Assembly: GCA_963669315.1 (NCBI GenBank)
Contig: OY770021.1
Coordinates: 930,001 to 994,000, forward strand
Direction: 5' to 3'
Length of the DNA: 64,000 nucleotides
Origin: SZUA-547 sp963669315
GTDB taxonomy: Bacteria; Pseudomonadota; Alphaproteobacteria; Rhodobacterales; Rhodobacteraceae
Part shown: positions 59,782-64,000 of the stretch, piece after piece
How the letters are laid out: each line of letters begins with the position of its first letter
Numbering within the stretch: the stretch's first letter is position 1
Notes under the pieces: generated by a model
The model's database searches: none
What the model was told of the DNA's origin: nothing
What the model saw: the letters and a program-made list of their open reading frames with translations, nothing else
Made by a program: the position numbers and the translations under genes

Positions 59782-61069
59782 CGGCGCGGCTCTTCTGCAA
59801 TGAATGATCGGTAACGCCGCTGATGGCGAATGCGGCTGCGCCCATCGCCCACATCTCGTCCGACCACTTGTGAATGATGATTTTCGGGAGCGGCGCATCC
59901 ACCTTGACCGTCAGATTCTTGAGGCTGTTAAGAAGCTCGTCCTCATAAAGCTGGTCCAGGTGCACCCGTTCTCCAGCGAGCAGGATAAGCTCAGGGTCAA
60001 AAAGATTCACAAGATTGGCGAGCCCCATGCCGAACATGCGCGCGGCGCGCGCGACGATCGTCTGGGCCGGTTGCTCACCATTCTTCGCGTCGGCGATCAG
60101 CGTTTTGAGGGCGCTGGCCTGTATGGTCTGATCGCCGTCCGCATATGCGACCGACGCCTCGCGCAACATCGCGTAGTCGCCGACATAGGCCTCAAGGCAA
60201 CCGCGCTGACCGCATCGGCAGAGCGCGCCATCCAGCTGCACCTTCGTGTGGCCGAACTCCGCGCCGCAGCCGCGAACGCCCCGATAGATTTTTCCATCCA
60301 GCACAATGCCGACGCCGACGCCGTTCTCCACCGTTACAACGAGAAAGTTTTCGACGTCTCTGCCCAGGCCGAACAGCCGTTCCGCCACAGCGACAAGGTT
60401 GGCGTCGTTATCAACGAACACGGGCATACCGACGGCCTCGGCGAGGGCGACGCCGATGCCGACGTTCCTGCTGGAGAGGGAGGGCGACCAGTGCACAAAG
60501 CCTCTCGTCGCATCGACAAGACCCGCAATGCCGACGCCGATCGCTGAAAGGTCGGATAGGTTCAGACCTGCGGTTTTTGCCGTGCGGCACACGGCATCGA
60601 CACATCGGTCTCTGAGTTCTAACGCTTCGTGTTCGGTTTTCCTGAGGTCTTCGAGTTGCGCGGCGACCTGTCGGCCTGCGAAATCCGTGATCACGGCCGA
60701 GATGGACCGATGGGCGATCTTCAGCCCGGCGACAAGGTGCGCCTCGCCCCTGACCTCCAATAGAACGCGCGGTCGGCCGCGCTTCTTCACACCTTCAACT
60801 CCGGCTTGCGGCCGTTCCTCGACCAGACCTTCTCTGATCATTTCGGCAACGATGGCGGTGACGGTGGCCGGGCTTACGCCGGTGTCCTGCGCCACGTCGA
60901 CCCGAGCGATCTGGCCGTGGCGCCGAATACTCTCGAACACGGCGCGTCGGCCGCGCTCCCGCTGTCCCTCGGGCGATGAAATGCTTGATTTCACGGGCGT
61001 TCGCTGGGCGATAGCTCCGTTTGGACTCTCGCCCTGAGGCGTTGATTCTGGGCGTTTTCTCGCGGGCAT
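59771..61069 (-). CDS. xylR: ROK-family transcriptional repressor, probable XylR
   Basis: 432 residues. MarR-like winged helix at about 40-90 (AVFESIRRHGQIARVDVAQDTGVSPATVTAIVAEMIREGLV), then a ROK domain: GVGIAGLVD, VFVDNDANLVAVAERLFG, GVGVGIVLDGKIYRGVRGCGAEFGHTKV, and the zinc motif CRCGQRGCLEAYV. Divergent from xylFHG; palindromes stand before both xylF and xylB. The family senses the free sugar. Confidence 0.9.
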   Translation of the reverse strand: MPARKRPESTPQGESPNGAIAQRTPVKSSISSPEGQRERGRRAVFESIRRHGQIARVDVAQDTGVSPATVTAIVAEMIREGLVEERPQAGVEGVKKRGRPRVLLEVRGEAHLVAGLKIAHRSISAVITDFAGRQVAAQLEDLRKTEHEALELRDRCVDAVCRTAKTAGLNLSDLSAIGVGIAGLVDATRGFVHWSPSLSSRNVGIGVALAEAVGMPVFVDNDANLVAVAERLFGLGRDVENFLVVTVENGVGVGIVLDGKIYRGVRGCGAEFGHTKVQLDGALCRCGQRGCLEAYVGDYAMLREASVAYADGDQTIQASALKTLIADAKNGEQPAQTIVARAARMFGMGLANLVNLFDPELILLAGERVHLDQLYEDELLNSLKNLTVKVDAPLPKIIIHKWSDEMWAMGAAAFAISGVTDHSLQKSRADAA

Positions 61070-61088
61070 GGCGGCAAACTAGCACAAT

Positions 61089-61113
61089 TAAATTTGACCG
61101 GTGAAATAATTTA
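61089..61113. promoter_or_regulatory. ROK operator candidate before xylF
   Basis: TAAATT-N13-AATTTA, with inner ATTT-N8-AAAT. It sits between xylR and xylF and resembles the AT-rich dyad before xylB. Confidence 0.5.
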
Positions 61114-61188
61114 GGGTAGCTCTGTCGGCAGATAAAAGTTCGCGGTTTTCGTAACCGAAAGAATAAGCAAACGTCCAGGGAGGACCCC

Positions 61189-62217
61189 ATGAAAAATCTG
61201 TACGTCGCGGCTGCGGCGGCTATCGCCACAACCTTTGCAGGCGCAGCCTTCGCGCAAGACCTGACGGTCGGCGTAAGCTGGTCCAATTTTCAGGAAGAGC
61301 GCTGGAAAACGGACGAGGCGGCCATGGTCGGCGCGCTGGACGCCGGCGGCGCGAAGTACATCTCCTCAGACGCGCAATCCTCTTCATCCAAGCAGCTGTC
61401 GGACATTGAGAGCCTGATTGCGCAGGGCGTTGACGCGCTCATTGTTCTGGCGCAGGACGCGCAGGCCATCGGCCCGGCGGTTCAAGCGGCGGCGGATGAG
61501 GGGATCCCGGTGATCGCCTATGACCGCCTGATCGAGGACAGCCGCGCATTCTATCTGACATTCGACAATGTTGAAGTCGGCCGGATGCAGGCCCGCGCGG
61601 TGTTCGCAGCGCAGCCCAAGGGCAAATACGTGATGATTAAGGGATCGCCGACCGATCCCAACGCCGATTTCCTGCGCGGCGGTCAGCAGGAGATTCTGCA
61701 GGCTGCGATCGATTCCGGCGACATCGAAATCGTGGGTGAAGCCTATACAGACGGCTGGCTGCCCGCCAACGCCCAGCGCAACATGGAGCAGATCCTGACC
61801 GCGGCCGACAATAATGTCGACGCAGTCGTCGCTTCGAATGACGGCACGGCTGGCGGTGTTGTCGCGGCGCTGACCGCGCAGGGCATGCAGGGCATTCCGG
61901 TTTCGGGCCAGGACGGTGATCACGCCGCGCTCAACCGGGTCGCATTGGGCACGCAAACCGTTTCTGTCTGGAAGGATGCGCGTGATCTCGGCGCCGCAGC
62001 CGGCGAAATCGCCGTGGCGCTCGCGGGCGGGTCGAAACTGGCCGACGTTGATGGCTCCGTAAGCTGGACCTCTCCGGGCGGTACGACCATGGCATCAAAA
62101 TTCCTGGCTCCCCAGCCCATCACCAAGGATAACCTTTCCACCGTGGTCGACGCTGGATGGATCACGAAAGAAGCGCTGTGCCAGGGCGTCTCCGGCGGCC
62201 CCGCGCCATGTAACTGA
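61189..62217 (+). CDS. xylF: D-xylose-binding periplasmic protein
   Basis: 342 residues, signal peptide MKNLYVAAAAAIATTFAGAAFAQ. XylF features: VGVSWSNFQEERWKTDEAAM, DAQSSSSKQLSDIESLIAQGVDALIVLAQD, GIPVIAYDRLIEDSRAFYLTFDNVEVGRMQA, GQDGDHAALNRVALGTQTVSVWKDARDL. GGGAGG before the ATG. Binding component of XylFGH. Confidence 0.95.
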   Translation: MKNLYVAAAAAIATTFAGAAFAQDLTVGVSWSNFQEERWKTDEAAMVGALDAGGAKYISSDAQSSSSKQLSDIESLIAQGVDALIVLAQDAQAIGPAVQAAADEGIPVIAYDRLIEDSRAFYLTFDNVEVGRMQARAVFAAQPKGKYVMIKGSPTDPNADFLRGGQQEILQAAIDSGDIEIVGEAYTDGWLPANAQRNMEQILTAADNNVDAVVASNDGTAGGVVAALTAQGMQGIPVSGQDGDHAALNRVALGTQTVSVWKDARDLGAAAGEIAVALAGGSKLADVDGSVSWTSPGGTTMASKFLAPQPITKDNLSTVVDAGWITKEALCQGVSGGPAPCN

Positions 62218-62239
62218 TCTCCCTCCCCCGGGAGAGTTG

Positions 62240-62277
62240 GGCTGCGGTGTGATAGAGTCCGCCGCAGCCTCTTTTTT
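62240..62277 (+). terminator. Terminator/attenuator between xylF and xylH
   Basis: GGCTGCGG/CCGCAGCC stem (62240-62247, 62262-62269) followed by TCTTTTTT. Partial termination here would make binding protein exceed permease. Confidence 0.8.
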
Positions 62278-62299
62278 ATCTGATCGTCGGAGTTCGAAC

Positions 62300-63598
62300 A
62301 TGACCGACACCACGTCGCAACCGGCTCAGTCCCAGAGCGGTCGCTCGCTGTTCGCGCAGCTTGAACTCGACATGCGCCTGTTAGGCATGATCGGCGCGTT
62401 TATTCTGTTGAGCGTCGCATTCGACCTGTTCACTGACGGTCGTTTTCTGACTCCACGAAACATCTTCAACCTGACGATCCAGACTGTCTCCGTCGCGATC
62501 ATGGCGACCGGCATGGTGTTCGTGATCGTCACCCGAAACATCGACCTCAGCGTCGGCGCCTTGCTGGCGACCTGCTCGGCGATCATGGCGGTGACGCAGA
62601 CCGATATCTTGCCGAACGCGCTGGGGCTGGGCCTGAACCACCCGGCGACATGGATCGTGACGCTGGTTGTCGGCCTCGCCGCCGGCACGCTGATCGGCGC
62701 CTTTCACGGCTGGATGGTGGGCTATCTGACGATCCCCGCCTTCATTGTGACGCTGGGCGGGTTTCTGGTCTGGCGCAACGTCGCCTGGTACATGACCAGC
62801 GGCCAGACGATCGGTCCTTTGGACGGCACTTTCCTGATGTTCGGCGGCACCAACGGCACGCTGGGCGCAACGTGGAGCTGGATCATCGGCGCCGCTGCGT
62901 CGGCCTGCGCGGTCTATGCGCTCTATAGCGGCCGCCGCGCCAAGCAGCGACACGCCTTCCCGGTCAAGCCCGCCTGGGCCGAAGGCACGCTCGCCAGCAT
63001 CGTCGTTGTCGCGATCATGGGGTTCGTCTGGATTCTGAATTCCTATGATATCCCGACGCGCCGGTTGGAGCGTATGTTCGAGGCGCGCGGCGAGACCATG
63101 CCCGAAGGGCTGACCGTCGGTTACGGCCTGCCGATCTCAGTCCTGATCCTAATCACCGTCGCGGTGTCGATGACCGTCGTGGCGCGGCGCACGCGCTTTG
63201 GCCGCTACATCTTCGCGACCGGCGGCAACCCGGACGCAGCCGAACTTTCGGGCGTGAACACCCGTCTTCTGACCGTGAAAATATTCGCGCTGATGGGGTT
63301 CCTCTGCGCCCTCTCCGCGGTGGTCGCGTCCGCGCGGTTGGCGAACCACACTAACGATATCGGCACGCTGGATGAGCTTCGCGTGATCGCCGCCGCGGTG
63401 ATCGGCGGCACGGCGCTTTCCGGCGGGATCGGCACCATACACGGGGCCATCCTCGGCGCTCTGATCATGCAAAGCTTGCAATCGGGCATGGCCATGGTGG
63501 GCGTGGACGCCCCATTCCAGAATATCGTCGTGGGGGCGGTTCTGGTGGCCGCGGTGCTGATCGACATCATCTATCGCAAGCGTTTGGGAGGCAAATGA
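62300..63598 (+). CDS. xylH: D-xylose ABC transporter permease
   Basis: 432 residues from ATG 62300. Polytopic: MRLLGMIGAFILLSVAFDLF, GMVFVIVTRNIDLSVGALLA, YLTIPAFIVTLGGFLVWRNVAWYMTSGQTIGPLD, GRYIFATGGNPDAAELSGVNT. These are hallmark XylH/RbsC segments. The stop overlaps or abuts xylG. Confidence 0.95.
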   Translation: MTDTTSQPAQSQSGRSLFAQLELDMRLLGMIGAFILLSVAFDLFTDGRFLTPRNIFNLTIQTVSVAIMATGMVFVIVTRNIDLSVGALLATCSAIMAVTQTDILPNALGLGLNHPATWIVTLVVGLAAGTLIGAFHGWMVGYLTIPAFIVTLGGFLVWRNVAWYMTSGQTIGPLDGTFLMFGGTNGTLGATWSWIIGAAASACAVYALYSGRRAKQRHAFPVKPAWAEGTLASIVVVAIMGFVWILNSYDIPTRRLERMFEARGETMPEGLTVGYGLPISVLILITVAVSMTVVARRTRFGRYIFATGGNPDAAELSGVNTRLLTVKIFALMGFLCALSAVVASARLANHTNDIGTLDELRVIAAAVIGGTALSGGIGTIHGAILGALIMQSLQSGMAMVGVDAPFQNIVVGAVLVAAVLIDIIYRKRLGGK

Positions 63599-64000
63599 TG
63601 GCGGCTCCTCTTGTCGAGATGCGCGACATCTGCATTTCCTTCGGCGGCGTTCACGCGGTCGATCACGTCACGGTCGATCTGCAGCCCGGAGAGGTTGTCG
63701 GCCTGCTCGGCCATAACGGCGCCGGCAAGTCGACACTGATCAAGATCCTCTCCGGCGCCTATCAGATGGACAGCGGCGAGATCCTGATCAACGGGAATCA
63801 GGTGGAGATCAACAATCCCCGCGACGCCCGCGCCCAAAATATCGAGACGATCTATCAGACGCTCGCGCTGGCTGACAATCTGGATGCGGCGTCGAACCTT
63901 TTTCTTGGGCGAGAGCTGGTCACGCCCGTCGGCCTTGTCGATGACGCGGCCATGGAGGCCGAATGCCGCAAGATCATGGGTCGATTGAACCCCAATTTCC
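63598..64000 (+). CDS. xylG: D-xylose ABC transporter ATP-binding protein (5' part)
   Basis: 134 residues translated before the window ends. The start ATG 63598 is 6 bases after GGAGG; ATG 63595 is possible. MRDICISFGGVHAVDHVTVDL, Walker A GLLGHNGAGKSTLIKIL, and the Q-loop YQTLALADNLDAASNLFLGREL. First of two ATPase domains expected in XylG. Confidence 0.93.
   Translation, partial: MAAPLVEMRDICISFGGVHAVDHVTVDLQPGEVVGLLGHNGAGKSTLIKILSGAYQMDSGEILINGNQVEINNPRDARAQNIETIYQTLALADNLDAASNLFLGRELVTPVGLVDDAAMEAECRKIMGRLNPNF

Noticed and set aside
1..64000. CRISPR arrays, rRNA and replication origin
   Set aside because: No regularly spaced direct repeats, rRNA-like sequence, iteron cluster or rep gene was seen.

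Overview
The window looks like chromosome or megaplasmid DNA of a GC-rich alphaproteobacterium, most probably of the Rhodobacterales (inference). The reasons are an ALA-synthase-type hemA, norCBQD, nirS with a nirECFD-LGHJN heme d1 operon, TRAP transport genes, and a xylAB/xylFHG/ROK-regulator xylose locus. No rRNA, tRNA or CRISPR array was seen.

Layout. (1) 1-7.1 kb is an insertion-sequence graveyard. It holds a partial Mrp antiporter gene; an IS110 interrupted by an IS30 that left an 8-bp target duplication; pieces of IS3, IS21 and IS5; two sulfotransferase-like genes bracketed by a perfect 20-bp inverted repeat; and a 3' scrap of a monomeric isocitrate dehydrogenase gene. An orphan phnX follows. 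(2) 8-38 kb is a denitrification island. A ccmI/ccmF/Crp-Fnr operon is divergent from a 12-heme cytochrome gene and a Rap1a-like gene. Then come a Crp/Fnr regulator with a DUF1858 gene, norCBQD plus two tiny membrane-protein genes and a cytochrome c, and nnrS-cupredoxin-(NapC/NirT fused to an ethylbenzene-dehydrogenase-like heme domain)-nirS on the minus strand. A Crp/Fnr-DUF4202 pair, nirE-C-F-DL-G-H-J-N-cbiX and hemA close the island. (3) 38.5-42.4 kb is a minus-strand operon of DUF4178, DUF4178, a small membrane protein, DUF350 and a membrane spermidine-synthase homologue. (4) 42.7-48 kb holds gene scraps and a MocDEF-like set (desaturase-type oxygenase, Rieske ferredoxin, ferredoxin reductase) with a PanB-like enzyme and a LacI regulator. 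(5) 48.4-53.7 kb holds a TRAP transporter, a hydroxyacid dehydrogenase and a TIM-barrel isomerase. (6) 54-64 kb is a xylose locus: xylBA followed by a di-heme peroxidase gene, a ROK repressor with an FG-GAP/UnbV protein, and xylFHG running off the end.

How it works together. A 14-bp FNR/Nnr-type palindrome lies 60-62 bp before the start codons of the 12-heme cytochrome, norC, nirS and hemA, and about 200 bp before nirE. This suggests one NO/low-oxygen regulon that joins the reductases, heme d1 synthesis and heme supply. The nirE leader contains a textbook intrinsic terminator upstream of the start codon, which makes it a candidate attenuator or riboswitch. The most unusual parts are the 12-heme cytochrome with its neighbouring CcmF/CcmI and a cysteine-rich Crp/Fnr protein, the NirT fusion with a CX3CH motif, and the nirE leader.
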